In this document: positions 57,005 through 64,000 of the stretch, one piece after another
How the letters are laid out: each line of letters starts with the position of its first letter
How positions within the stretch are numbered: the stretch's first letter is position 1
Assembly: GCA_002371265.1 (NCBI GenBank)
Contig: DFGT01000037.1
Location: forward strand, 109,405 to 173,404
DNA from: Bacteroidales bacterium UBA3743
GTDB taxonomy: Bacteria > Bacteroidota > Bacteroidia > Bacteroidales > Paludibacteraceae
DNA length: 64,000 nucleotides
Direction of reading: 5' to 3'
Translations under genes and position numbers: made by a program
Notes under the pieces: model-generated
Database searches by the model: none
What the model saw: only the letters and a program-made list of their open reading frames with translations
What the model was told of the DNA's origin: nothing

Positions 57005-58692
57005 TCTCTAAACTATTCTCATATACAATATTAGCCATTTTCTCGATAATCGTCTTGCCTGTTTACGGACAAGACTCCCCTATCTATGAATGGCAAACCA
57101 ACTCTCTTTCTCCCTCAGAAAGCAGATGGACGGAGGTGGCATCCTCTATCGACTCAAGGATAACCTCGTCGCTACGGCTTCATCCCGTCTACCATGCAAT
57201 GATGAATGCTGAAAATGATTCTGCCCTGTCGGAACATAATAAACAAAATATCGTGCTGACCTCCGTTGGCTCTGGCGAAATAGACGGAGATTTCCTTCCC
57301 TACGAAGGGAAAGCCAATAAAGACTGGAGACTTTTCGGACACGGATGCCATAATTTCGGAAAACATGGCACGCTTTACGGAACTATCCAATATGCAAGGG
57401 GAACACACAAAGAAATCAGTTGGAGCGCTATGCGTTTTCCTGAACTTTACTGGCCATACACGTTGACCGACTCGACTGGAGGCGACAGCCATTTCGAGTA
57501 TTACGGAATAGAAGGAGGCTACGGTGTGAAACTCCGAAAGGTATATTTCGGTGTCATTGCCCAATTCGACGGTGAGTTGGCCCACAGAATGACTGACCCA
57601 CGTCTGAAAAACAACACGACATTCCTTCAGCTTGGTTTCGACGCAGGATATATCTCTCCTAAAGGACATCGTCTGATGGCGGAAGCCAAATATCTACGCA
57701 ACAAAGAGCATGAGAGCGACAGCTATTGGAGACCAGGCGAACAACAACGCTTCTTCACATTGTATGGATTCGGACTCTACGACAATAAAAGGAGCACCGT
57801 CTCCGGCGGCAGATCACGAATGTACTACGTCAACGGATTCAAATCCCACATTTCATATGCGTCGCCAACAGAAAAAAAATTATGCTCAACTATTAATTTA
57901 GGATGGAACATAAACAAAATGGATGCCGAGGAAAGCGACTTTACAAGTCCGTATGGAAGCCGTACGACAACTCTCACACCACAAATCGAATTTAAATGGA
58001 AAATCAACGAAAATAACGTGGTCACACTGTTGAGCGACAACAATCTTGAAAAAAGATTAGGCTACGAACGTGTGTTTGAAAAATATGTGACAAACACCGC
58101 AACGTCGACCTATGATTATAGGCAAATTGCTGAAAACCAATACTATTCCTTGTATACACGACAAGGATTAAACGCTGTCAGATATTCCGTCTCTTTCGGC
58201 AAACACAATACAATAGGGCTTCAATACAGCATGGGTTATTTCTACAGAAGTGAAAAAAACTCGTTCTACGACTTCTCTGTAGTTAATAAAAATATTCTCT
58301 ATTTGCCACGTATTGATTATAAACTGTCTGCAAAAAAACATGAACTCTCGGCATGCTTCAACTGGGGTCGTCAAAAAATCAAACAGCACGAATATGACGT
58401 GGATATAAAGACGTCGAGCATCCAACATCTTGATTTTCAAACCTGTTTCGCCCCCTACGCATACTATGCATCTGAATACGACCTGATTGCGGCAGACCTG
58501 ACATACATCTTCCATTTCAAAAAATGTGGCCTTGGAATGCGTCTGAAGTATATGAATATCTCTGGCAACAGACTTAATGATGTGGAATATACCAAAGAAA
58601 TCGGCTTCAATTCGATCTGCCCGATGATTTCAGCTCAATCAGACATCCATGACGAACATTGGTGTAATGGATCGATTTTCATCCTGTTCTGA
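57001..58692 (+). CDS. DUF6850-like outer-membrane beta-barrel protein
   Basis: 563 residues. Signal peptide ~1-23 (IFSIIVLPVYGQD), then alternating amphipathic strands throughout (GTLYGTIQYARGTHKEISW, YFGVIAQFDGELAHRMTD, HTIGLQYSMGYFYRSEKN). It ends in a strand with a terminal aromatic (WCNGSIFILF), as expected for a Bam-assembled barrel. The combination with DUF4876 and a TonB receptor is a recurrent Bacteroidota trio. Function unknown. Confidence 0.75.
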   Translation: MISKLFSYTILAIFSIIVLPVYGQDSPIYEWQTNSLSPSESRWTEVASSIDSRITSSLRLHPVYHAMMNAENDSALSEHNKQNIVLTSVGSGEIDGDFLPYEGKANKDWRLFGHGCHNFGKHGTLYGTIQYARGTHKEISWSAMRFPELYWPYTLTDSTGGDSHFEYYGIEGGYGVKLRKVYFGVIAQFDGELAHRMTDPRLKNNTTFLQLGFDAGYISPKGHRLMAEAKYLRNKEHESDSYWRPGEQQRFFTLYGFGLYDNKRSTVSGGRSRMYYVNGFKSHISYASPTEKKLCSTINLGWNINKMDAEESDFTSPYGSRTTTLTPQIEFKWKINENNVVTLLSDNNLEKRLGYERVFEKYVTNTATSTYDYRQIAENQYYSLYTRQGLNAVRYSVSFGKHNTIGLQYSMGYFYRSEKNSFYDFSVVNKNILYLPRIDYKLSAKKHELSACFNWGRQKIKQHEYDVDIKTSSIQHLDFQTCFAPYAYYASEYDLIAADLTYIFHFKKCGLGMRLKYMNISGNRLNDVEYTKEIGFNSICPMISAQSDIHDEHWCNGSIFILF

Positions 58693-58713
58693 AAAAATCC
58701 ATTCCCAATTATT

Positions 58714-58721
58714 TATCTTTG
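58714..58721 (+). promoter_or_regulatory. -7 promoter motif for the second TonB receptor
   Basis: TATCTTTG, 18 bp before ATG 58739. Confidence 0.55.
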
Positions 58722-58738
58722 CATAAGAGACATAAATT

Positions 58739-60736
58739 ATGAATAAGAAAATACATTTAAAAAGACTTTTAAGTTTTGCACTCTTTCTCACGATACCTCA
58801 CACATACGTATGCGGACAAGACAATGATATTGATTCCTCCGTCGATCTGGACGAGATTGTGATCAAAGCATATAGTGGAAATGAGAAAAAAGACAAAGTG
58901 AACCAAATCGAAGTTATCGGATCAAGCCAACTCGTCAGGGCAGCCTGCTGCAACTTAGGGGAGTCGTTCACAACAAACCCCTCAGTAGATGCGACTTACA
59001 GTGATGCCGCGACGGGAGCCAAACAAATCAAACTGCTTGGTTTGAACGGAAAGTATGTTCAGATGCTGATAGAGAATGTCCCCAATCTGCGTGGTGCGGC
59101 GATCCCTTACGGACTCAGTTATATCCCCGGTACATGGATGCAGTCTATCCAAGTGAGTAAAGGTGCGTCGAGTGTGAAAAACGGATATGAAAGTACCACA
59201 GGACAAATTAATATAGAATATAAGAAGCCTCAAACAGAGGAGGAGATAAATGGCAATCTGTTTATTAATTCCAGTATGAAATACGAAGCTAATATGGATG
59301 GAAACATTCATATCAACGACCGTTTGTCGACCAACCTTCTTCTCCATTACGAAAACCGCCAGATGGATCACGACGGCAATCACGACAATTTCATGGATAT
59401 ACCTCACCAGCGTCAATACAACCTGATGCACAGATGGCGTTACTTCTCCGACAAATGGGTAAGCCAAATTTTGATCCAATTGCTTCATGATGAACGAGAA
59501 AGCGGTATGATAGACTCAGAAAAAAAGAAATATGACATTCCTCTTTACCGTATCGGTATAGAGACGAAACGATATGCGTTCCAATGGAAAAACGCTTTGT
59601 TTCTGAATTCTGATAAAAATTCTTCCGTCGCTCTTATGCTTCACGGATCTTGGCATGATGCAGACAATGATTTTGGAAACACCTACTATGATGTCACTCA
59701 AAAAAATGGATATGCCCAACTTATGTATGAGACAGATTTTTCTGAGAGACACAGTATTTCCACTGGCGTATCTCTTAATTGTGATAAATACGATGAAGCC
59801 TCATCATTGTTCTTGTCTGATAAAACCATCGACAAGGAAATAGTTTCTGGAATATATACCCAATACACATATAAATTGCACAGTAAACTGACGGCTATGG
59901 CCGGCATACGCTGGGATTTTTCCTCTAAATACGATGGATTTTTCACACCACGTGTCCACCTCAAATATTCACCATCGGAAAAGGTTACTTTCCGCGCATC
60001 TGTGGGAAAAGGAAGACGAACACCACATTGTTTGGCAGAAAACTCACACTTGCTGGCCTCTGGAAGAAACTTCTACTTTGAGAAAAATATGAAACAGGAA
60101 GAGGCATGGAATTATGGCTTCTCCACTAATTTTACATTCCCCGTACATGGTAAAAATCTTGAGGTGAATGCAGAATATTATTTTACTAATTTTCAGAATA
60201 GTTTGGTTGTAAATGTCGACGGGAAAAATGGAGACCATTCCGTCTCATTTGAAAATCTGGATGGGAAAAATTATAGCCACACCATACAAGTGGATGCGAC
60301 ATATCCTTTCGGAAAAATATTGGATGTGACCGCAGCTTGCCGCTTCAATGATGTCCGCACTACTTTCGATGGCATACTTTGCACCCAACCGTTAACCTCC
60401 CGTATTAAAGGGTTGCTTACAATGGGATTTAAATCAAAACTTGATATTTGGCATTTTGATATAACTGGCCAGATTAACGGAAAAGGCAAATTATATGATC
60501 AGTCTTCTTATCCTGCCTTTTTCCAGCTGCAGGCACAAATATCAAGAGAATTCCGTCATTTTACAGTATATGTCGGAGGAGAAAACCTGACAGCTTATAA
60601 AATGAGCCATCCTGTCATTGCCGCCGATAATCCTTGGAGTGATCAGTTTGACGCGACACAGGTGTGGGGCCCCACTCACGGAGCCATGGCATACGCTGGA
60701 CTACGGTTTAATTTTAAAAGACAATCTAAAAATTAA
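58739..60736 (+). CDS. TonB-dependent receptor, short type without regulatory domain
   Basis: 665 residues. Signal peptide ~1-27, TonB-box-like DLDEIVIKAYSG (~37-48), plug domain (~60-170: ALGESFTTNPSVDATYSDAA-type text, IKLLGLNGKYVQMLIENVPN, YIPGTWMQSIQVSKGASSVK) and a barrel ending GAMAYAGLRFNFK. The layout fits siderophore- or metal-type TonB receptors (often copper or cobalamin related) rather than SusC glycan importers. A barrel strand region has His-rich YENRQMDHDGNHDNFMDIPH (~205-225), a possible metal-binding loop. Followed, after a repeat element, by an HMA metal-binding protein. Confidence 0.9.
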   Translation: MNKKIHLKRLLSFALFLTIPHTYVCGQDNDIDSSVDLDEIVIKAYSGNEKKDKVNQIEVIGSSQLVRAACCNLGESFTTNPSVDATYSDAATGAKQIKLLGLNGKYVQMLIENVPNLRGAAIPYGLSYIPGTWMQSIQVSKGASSVKNGYESTTGQINIEYKKPQTEEEINGNLFINSSMKYEANMDGNIHINDRLSTNLLLHYENRQMDHDGNHDNFMDIPHQRQYNLMHRWRYFSDKWVSQILIQLLHDERESGMIDSEKKKYDIPLYRIGIETKRYAFQWKNALFLNSDKNSSVALMLHGSWHDADNDFGNTYYDVTQKNGYAQLMYETDFSERHSISTGVSLNCDKYDEASSLFLSDKTIDKEIVSGIYTQYTYKLHSKLTAMAGIRWDFSSKYDGFFTPRVHLKYSPSEKVTFRASVGKGRRTPHCLAENSHLLASGRNFYFEKNMKQEEAWNYGFSTNFTFPVHGKNLEVNAEYYFTNFQNSLVVNVDGKNGDHSVSFENLDGKNYSHTIQVDATYPFGKILDVTAACRFNDVRTTFDGILCTQPLTSRIKGLLTMGFKSKLDIWHFDITGQINGKGKLYDQSSYPAFFQLQAQISREFRHFTVYVGGENLTAYKMSHPVIAADNPWSDQFDATQVWGPTHGAMAYAGLRFNFKRQSKN

Positions 60737-60772
60737 ACTTTTATGCTATAAGCCACATGCATTTGAAAAGGT

Positions 60773-60838
60773 TGAGGATTGTTAAGGGCGGAACGCCCTA
60801 ACCCCTTCCTCTCTAGTGCGAGCCGTAAGGCGAGCACA
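60773..60838. repeat. Mosaic dispersed repeat element, short copy (blocks B and C)
   Basis: GAGGATTGTTAAGGGCGG and AACGCCCTAACCCC, then the block C hairpin (60816-60837) with arms GTGCGAGCC and GGCGAGCAC around GTAA. It lies between the TonB receptor stop and the HMA gene. Confidence 0.8.
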
Positions 60839-60899
60839 CTGAAACAAACAATACATTTTATGAGAAAAAGAAAAGAAATAACAAATTAATTAAAAAAAT

Positions 60900-61202
60900 A
60901 TGAAAAAACTATTTTTAGCAACTGCACTGTGTGCCTTTGTAGGAGATGTTTTTGCAGGAAACGACGCAAAAGATTCACAGTTGGACACATTAGTTGTGAC
61001 GACACAACCCGTCATGCATTGTTCTAAATGTGAAAATAAAATCAAGTCTAACATTCGTTTCGTGAAGGGAACCAAATCAATTGAGACATCTGTTCCCGAT
61101 CAAAAAGTGACGATCATCTACAATAACAAAAAATCTTCTTTGGAGGATTTCAAAAAAGAATTCAAAAGAATTGGTTATGAAATAACAGTTTTGCCTAAAT
61201 AG
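60900..61202 (+). CDS. Periplasmic heavy-metal-associated (HMA) protein
   Basis: 100 residues. Signal peptide ~1-19 (MKKLFLATALCAFVGDVFA), then an HMA fold with the metal motif MHCSKC (Cys 41 and 44) and IKSNIRFVKGTKSIETSVPDQKVTIIYNN, ending KRIGYEITVLPK. HMA domains carry Cu(I) or similar soft metals. Export to the periplasm and proximity to a TonB receptor suggest delivery of, or protection against, copper-like metals (inference). Ends at a strong terminator. Confidence 0.87.
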   Translation: MKKLFLATALCAFVGDVFAGNDAKDSQLDTLVVTTQPVMHCSKCENKIKSNIRFVKGTKSIETSVPDQKVTIIYNNKKSSLEDFKKEFKRIGYEITVLPK

Positions 61203-61235
61203 CAGACAGTAATTTCTTCTTTCATGCTTTATTCT

Positions 61236-61270
61236 AAAAGGCTGTGAGGTGATCACAGCCTTCTTTTTTC
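61236..61270 (+). terminator. Terminator after the HMA gene
   Basis: AAGGCTGTGA (61238-61247) pairs with TCACAGCCTT (61253-61262), followed by CTTTTTT. Confidence 0.85.
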
Positions 61271-61353
61271 CATACCCTACTCCATATTTTTCCAATGTCC
61301 TAAAATTCGTTTTTACCAATTGCCCACAACGACAACCATCATTCGGATGGCTG

Positions 61354-61545
61354 TCATCGCAAGTAACAATATTTGCTTAATTCTATTATAATATGAACAA
61401 CTTTATTGATCTTTTTTAGGCTTTCGCTCTCATTACATCCGTTACTTTTTCCTTTCCCATATTTTTGCCTACCCATCAAGTTGTCAATCACTGACAACTT
61501 GTGGAAAGCAAAACTAAAACAAATTTTTACGCTTAAATACCCCAT
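61354..61545 (-). CDS. Possible small protein upstream of cassette 2 (63 residues)
   Basis: The frame starts at ATG 61545, only a few bases after the start expected from the minus-strand promoter at 61557-61587. An inner ATG (61476) begins right after a perfect hairpin (61477-61501) and would give a basic 40-residue peptide opening MGRQKYGKGKSNGCNESESL. No family recognised. The promoter is good, the protein weak; it could also be a structured RNA. Confidence 0.28.
   Translation of the reverse strand: MGYLSVKICFSFAFHKLSVIDNLMGRQKYGKGKSNGCNESESLKKINKVVHIIIELSKYCYLR
61477..61501. other. Perfect inverted repeat, hairpin or operator
   Basis: CAAGTTGTCA (61477-61486) and TGACAACTTG (61492-61501) with a 5-bp centre, within the minus-strand transcript predicted at 61550. 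Confidence 0.5.
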
Positions 61546-61556
61546 TTAAGTTGATA

Positions 61557-61587
61557 CAAAGGTAAGGCCCTTGCATGGTTTGGGCAA
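61557..61587 (-). promoter_or_regulatory. Consensus promoter directed away from cassette 2
   Basis: On the minus strand: TTG (from CAA 61585-61587), 20 bp, TACCTTTG (from CAAAGGTA 61557-61564). Confidence 0.55.
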
Positions 61588-61661
61588 TACCGAGAAAAGA
61601 GGAAAAGAGAAATTAAATGCGAAATTATAAATGAGAAATGCTAAATGCTTTTGCATTCAAT

Positions 61662-61929
61662 CATATTCTTAACAAAAGTTAAAATTCTGTACATTTGACA
61701 ATTTGTTTCTGACATTCCAAAGGAGTTTTTGTATCTTTGCAATGTTTTAATGAAAAATAAATCAAATTATGTCAAAAACAAGCGAAAAAATTACCTCCAT
61801 TAACAGTGGGGGGTAAAATTAAAAGGTTTTAGTCTGACGAAAAACAGTGCGAAACTTATGGTAAATGTTTTCTGTCTGTTTTCAGTGTTTAACTCGACAA
61901 CATCCTGCACGGATGAGTTAGTGGAGGAA
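61662..61929 (+). repeat. Shared promoter, leader and signal-peptide module, copy 2 (G6)
   Basis: Partner of 47985-48255. Between the G tract and ATG 61858 the base differences include GCA/GCG and AAG/AAA, synonymous in the frame of the mature protein. Confidence 0.93.
61732..61739 (+). promoter_or_regulatory. -7 promoter motif of protease cassette 2
   Basis: TATCTTTG preceded by a T5 run in the spacer (T6 in copy 1). Confidence 0.65.
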
Positions 61930-63192
61930 GAAACTGTCAAGAACAATTCGAATGTGCAAAAAATTGAAGAGAAAGAAGAAAGTGGATTCGTTTTGAATGC
62001 TTCAGCATTTTTAGAAGACAATCATACTATTGGTTCTTCGACAGCTGCGGACATGGCACTTCAGTTAAGAAGCTGCCTCTTGCATGAAGATGTAACCCGA
62101 TCAACAGCAACAGTGGAGGATGTCTATCCAATCGGTTTTTCCAAAGCTCGAACAAGATCATCAGAATCAGACACAATGGCTTATGTTGTGGATTTTTCAA
62201 ATGGGGGAGGATTTGCGATAGTTGCAGCAGACAACAGAATGGCTAATCCAGTGTTAGCGTGTGTTGAGCAGGGAAGTTATGAGGAATGTATGGATAATGA
62301 TGGTCTTCAATTCTTCATGGAACAGGCAGAAGAATACATCATGCAAAATGCGGAGTTGTTCGAATACTATAAAGATTCTGTAAATGCAGACTCATTATTT
62401 TTTGACTTGGACGCAACCGCCACGAGAGCGACATATCGAGGAACTTATTTTATTGATTATGGTTATTTTGATTCATACGGTCCATTGTTGAAGACTGCAT
62501 GGAGACAGGGAGATCCATACAATCAAGAATGTCACACAATATGTCAAACAGAAGAACCAAAAACAGGATGTGTGCCATTGGCATTCGCTCAGGTATTGGC
62601 GTATTGGAAATATCCCACACAGATTTCCAGCACATATATGAACTGGAATTTAATGCTTGACAACGGAACGAAAACGCATTCTGAACAAACATATACCTCA
62701 GCAACATTTGCAATTTCTAAATTGTGCCGACTTTTGGGAATAGAGTTTAAATCTGAATATAAATGTGGTGAAACCAGCACAAATACAAAAGACGCATGGG
62801 AAAAAGTGGCATCATGGGGATTCAAATCTGATTGGGATGATTATACATACAATTATGTGAAGAAGCATCTTGCCGCAGGCAGACCTGTGGTTACAAGAGC
62901 GAGACGATCACTAACTAAAGGACATTCGTGGGTGACAGATGGTTGCAGAAGAGGTTATCAGAAGAAGATGGCATACGTGATGTCAGGCAGCAGTTTCTCA
63001 GAAAGTCTTGTAAAAGAATATAATTTTTACTATTTGCATCATAATTGGGGATGGGGTGGCAAAGGAAATGGTTATTTTGAGGCGAATGTCTTTAATCCTA
63101 CCAAACCTTCTGCACTGGATGATGAGTCATTAAAGTCTTCAAAGAATTATGATTATACAAGAAACGTAAATTGTTTTGTGATATGGAGATGA
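61858..63192 (+). CDS. C10 family cysteine protease (streptopain-like) lipoprotein behind a poly-G tract
   Basis: Coordinates start at the internal ATG (MVNVFCLFSVFNSTTSC). The module's own ATG is at 61769; with six G (61808-61813) it stops at TAA immediately after the tract, and with seven it would read through to this frame. The mature protein has an Inhibitor_I69-type propeptide (~35-190, with VDFSNGGGFAIVAADNRMANPVLACVE) and a C10 peptidase domain: catalytic Cys in KTGCVPLAFAQVLAYW (residue ~238), catalytic His in KGHSWVTDGC (~356) and the family's HHNWGWGGKGNGYF. SpeB-like proteases are secreted zymogens. The next gene overlaps its stop by 4 bp. Confidence 0.88.
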   Translation: MVNVFCLFSVFNSTTSCTDELVEEETVKNNSNVQKIEEKEESGFVLNASAFLEDNHTIGSSTAADMALQLRSCLLHEDVTRSTATVEDVYPIGFSKARTRSSESDTMAYVVDFSNGGGFAIVAADNRMANPVLACVEQGSYEECMDNDGLQFFMEQAEEYIMQNAELFEYYKDSVNADSLFFDLDATATRATYRGTYFIDYGYFDSYGPLLKTAWRQGDPYNQECHTICQTEEPKTGCVPLAFAQVLAYWKYPTQISSTYMNWNLMLDNGTKTHSEQTYTSATFAISKLCRLLGIEFKSEYKCGETSTNTKDAWEKVASWGFKSDWDDYTYNYVKKHLAAGRPVVTRARRSLTKGHSWVTDGCRRGYQKKMAYVMSGSSFSESLVKEYNFYYLHHNWGWGGKGNGYFEANVFNPTKPSALDDESLKSSKNYDYTRNVNCFVIWR

Positions 63193-63809
63193 AAAAAAAA
63201 TTGATGGTGGGAAAGAGTTTTGTTTTGTCAATTTTTGCTTTATGCGTGTTCCCCTTCACACATTGCAACGATGATGCTTCAAAGAGCTATATATGGTATT
63301 ACTATAATATTGATTCCTTATATAGTAATGAAGTTTATGACTCTGGAGATTATATTTTCTTTAATGTCGGAGTCAATCATTATAAAGCATTAGATACTCA
63401 GATAGATTCTATGAGATCCTTATATAAGGACAATCATTATAACCAGGTTGTTTATGATGATGGTGCAGAAGTTTTGGTTAACCATTTGGATTCCATTCAT
63501 GTTATTTCTGATTCTGATTTTGATTTTGCGCATTTGGCAGGTACGTTATTAGACGATTTGTTTTATGTTAATATTCATGGTTATTATGATTTGTTGATAA
63601 GTAATTATGGAAGAGATCGTGAATGTCAATTGAATTATACAAAAAAAATTTCTGAATTTGAATACAAAGATGGCCATTTAGTTTCTGGTTTTGTAATAAA
63701 ACTGCCTAATAATGTAAATCCCATTGAGAAAGAGCATAATCTTACAATCACATATTATTTCACAAATTTGAAGCCTCAAATTTTGAAATATAAGGTTGTG
63801 TTCAAGTAG
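63189..63809 (+). CDS. Small lipoprotein coupled to the C10 protease
   Basis: 206 residues from ATG 63189, overlapping the protease stop (ATGA). Signal with a lipobox-like FTHC (MKKKLMVGKSFVLSIFALCV, FPFTHCNDD). The mature part is Tyr/Asp-rich and predicted beta (IWYYYNIDSLYSNEVYDSGD, YHDLLISNYGRD-like) and unlike the trio of cassette 1. Coupled C10 protease and small secreted partner genes often encode protease and inhibitor, so an inhibitor or immunity role is plausible (inference). An ATG at 63171 lies within the protease gene and is not used. Confidence 0.75.
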   Translation: MKKKLMVGKSFVLSIFALCVFPFTHCNDDASKSYIWYYYNIDSLYSNEVYDSGDYIFFNVGVNHYKALDTQIDSMRSLYKDNHYNQVVYDDGAEVLVNHLDSIHVISDSDFDFAHLAGTLLDDLFYVNIHGYYDLLISNYGRDRECQLNYTKKISEFEYKDGHLVSGFVIKLPNNVNPIEKEHNLTITYYFTNLKPQILKYKVVFK

Positions 63810-63820
63810 AAATTATGAGA

Positions 63821-63855
63821 CAGTGGAGGATCTGCGGATTCTCCACTATTTTTTA
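63821..63855 (+). terminator. Cassette terminator, copy 2
   Basis: CAGTGGAGGATC arm pairs with GATTCTCCACT (63837-63847), followed by ATTTTTTAT. Same hairpin as 51422-51457. Confidence 0.87.
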
Positions 63856-63867
63856 TGGCTTTGTCTT

Positions 63868-63942
63868 AATTCATGACTGTTTTTTCTTTCCTTCAAAAAA
63901 GGCGTAGACTTTCTCTGTTAACTCTGTGCCTCTGTGGTTATT
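63868..63942. repeat. ACCACAGAG dispersed repeat (inverted) after cassette 2
   Basis: TTCATGACTGTTTTTTC, then GTAGACTTTCTCTGTTAACT and CTGTGCCTCTGTGGTTA. Equivalent position to 51465-51560 after cassette 1. The remaining bases to 64000 show nothing recognisable. Confidence 0.65.
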
Positions 63943-64000
63943 TCAAAAATGAATGTCTTAAATAAAAAAGACGGAGATTCTGATATGAACCCCTAAAGTT

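Overview
The window looks like a chromosome segment of a gut or rumen type Bacteroidales (Bacteroidota). The evidence is the repeated Bacteroidota promoter (TTG/TTTG, about 20 bp, then TAnnTTTG) with no Shine-Dalgarno sites, C-terminal type IX secretion (T9SS) sorting domains, TonB receptors with carboxypeptidase-regulatory N-termini, BspA-type leucine-rich proteins, CotH and Fib_succ_major surface proteins, and a TraM/TraG-type conjugation remnant. No tRNA, rRNA, CRISPR array or complete insertion sequence was seen.

Layout. 0-3.4 kb: two SlyD-type prolyl isomerases, chorismate synthase and a PfkB sugar kinase. 4-6.2 kb: a two-gene surface-protein operon. 6.4-16.6 kb: an accessory region with a broken ATPase/DUF4143 gene, a truncated TraM-like protein, a VirD4/TraG-like coupling ATPase, a DUF3945-like protein, unknown paralogues, a candidate small RNA and a Cys-motif/TonB-plug protein. 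16.7-27.8 kb: recO, a thioesterase, a broken Abi_2 gene, an acyltransferase, an acetoacetate-decarboxylase-like gene, a 1960-residue secreted protein made of six GH5 domains, and menD with palindromic repeats inside its reading frame. 28-38 kb: a co-directional cluster (DUF975, a long coiled-coil protein, DUF4112, three membrane-anchored LRR_5 proteins, a PepSY-like lipoprotein, a transglutaminase-like protein and a TerB/J-domain protein). 38-47.6 kb: an intact Abi_2 gene, a PL11 rhamnogalacturonan lyase, a tiny antitoxin-like ORF and a three-gene CotH operon. 48-51.4 kb and 61.6-63.8 kb: two protease plus small-lipoprotein cassettes sharing one leader and one terminator type. 51.7-61.2 kb: a metal-related TonB cluster.

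The strongest candidate for something undescribed is the pair of cassettes. A zinc metalloprotease and an unrelated C10 cysteine protease sit behind the same ~270-bp promoter, leader and signal-peptide module. The module holds a poly-G tract of 8 in one copy and 6 in the other, whereas 7 would join the leader ATG to the protein. Both loci therefore look like G-tract contingency loci caught out of frame. Other notable signals: two unrelated selfish or defence-type genes (ATPase/DUF4143 and Abi_2) are each bounded by a 60-90 bp direct repeat copied from the 3' end of the neighbouring gene; GH5 and CotH domains are multiplied and then selectively lose active-site residues; and a mosaic repeat family carries hairpins with covarying stems and GNRA-like loops.

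Several single-base frame breaks (5.7-6.2, 6.4-7.6, 17.8-18.5 kb) lie in short homopolymers. They may be real or sequencing errors, and raw reads would decide. All assignments come from reading the sequence and remembered family motifs; no database search was run.
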